A DNA stretch of 64,000 nt from Azonexus hydrophilus DSM 23864 (GTDB lineage: Bacteria; Pseudomonadota; Gammaproteobacteria; Burkholderiales; Rhodocyclaceae): assembly GCF_000429605.1 (NCBI RefSeq), contig NZ_AUCE01000001.1, positions 1 through 64,000 of the forward strand. Reading direction: 5' to 3'. Below the pieces are notes generated by a model, which ran no database searches, was not told where the DNA came from, and saw nothing but the letters and a program-made list of their open reading frames with translations. Both the position numbers and the translations under genes were made by a program. The first letter of the stretch is position 1. Every line of letters begins with the position of its first letter. This document shows positions 63,904 to 64,000 of the stretch, piece after piece.

Positions 63904-64000
63904 GATTGATGCTCCTTGCGGAAGGCTGCGTAGTAGAGAACGGGAATGACGACCAGGGTCAGCAGCGTGGACACCAGGATGCCGAAGATCAGCGCCAGCG
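63900..64000 (-). CDS. RND efflux transporter, C-terminus (partial)
   Basis: The last ~33 codons of a gene entering from the right. The translation LALIFGILVSTLLTLVVIPVLYYAAFRKEH is the terminal transmembrane helix of an AcrB/MexB/CzcA-type resistance-nodulation-division pump. Which substrate class it exports cannot be told from this fragment. Confidence 0.8.
   Translation of the reverse strand, partial: LALIFGILVSTLLTLVVIPVLYYAAFRKEHQS

Overview
This window is a stretch of ordinary chromosome from a GC-rich betaproteobacterium, most likely of the order Rhodocyclales (Dechloromonas/Azonexus-like). That placement is inferred from gene order and protein character; no alignment was run. Supporting signs are the 5' end of a 16S rRNA gene, the run leuC-lipoprotein-leuD-leuB-asd-fimV-truA-trpF-trpB-trpA-accD-folC-SPOR-cvpA-purF-metZ typical of Betaproteobacteria, glnE/mscL/hflX housekeeping genes, and several c-type cytochrome genes. 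No prophage, insertion sequence, integron or CRISPR array is visible.

Region by region. (1) 1-2.2 kb: start of an rRNA operon with boxA and a strong promoter, tRNA-fMet with a matching promoter, an orphan ParA-like ATPase, an IclR-type regulator, and a tRNA-Thr that overlaps the regulator's 3' end antisense. (2) 2.2-13.3 kb: rhlE, then a tightly packed minus-strand biosynthetic series (tryptophan, fatty acid, folate, purine, methionine). (3) 13.3-23.3 kb: a CbiQ-like membrane protein, fimV, asd and the leucine genes with an inserted small lipoprotein, an MFS transporter and a YdcH-like protein. (4) 23.3-39.7 kb: aroC, a CBS protein, a small HTH regulator, a radical SAM enzyme, a patatin, DAHP synthase, a diheme cytochrome c, tldD/nitrilase/yhdP, glnE, a YXWGG-type lipoprotein and mscL. 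(5) 39.7-44.7 kb: a methionine aminotransferase divergent from mtnA plus a FucA-like aldolase (probable methylthio-sugar salvage), a CDF metal exporter and a cyclic-nucleotide/rhodanese fusion. (6) 44.7-52.9 kb: an EF-hand protein, a CpxRA-like two-component system with CpxR-type boxes, then an SHP/DHC/PepSY/flavocytochrome b redox module divergent from a second two-component system with its own PepSY protein. (7) 52.9-59.4 kb: an eight-gene zinc-starvation operon (dksA2, COG0523 GTPase, QueD-like protein, DUF2796, ABC ATPase and permease, DUF3299, ZIP) divergent from zur, with a perfect 12-bp palindromic Zur-type operator between them. (8) 59.4-64 kb: two tandem beta-hydroxyacid dehydrogenases, a FliD-like orphan behind a possible sigma-54 promoter, hflX, a DUF2892 protein and the C-terminus of an RND transporter.

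The most interesting parts are the single-promoter zinc-starvation operon, the SHP/DHC redox module with duplicated PepSY proteins and a putative response-regulator direct repeat, the CpxR-type boxes flanking the EF-hand gene (which also has a possible sigma-28 promoter), and the mtnA-aldolase pair that suggests a DHAP shunt. All functional statements come from motif recognition and gene context by eye.
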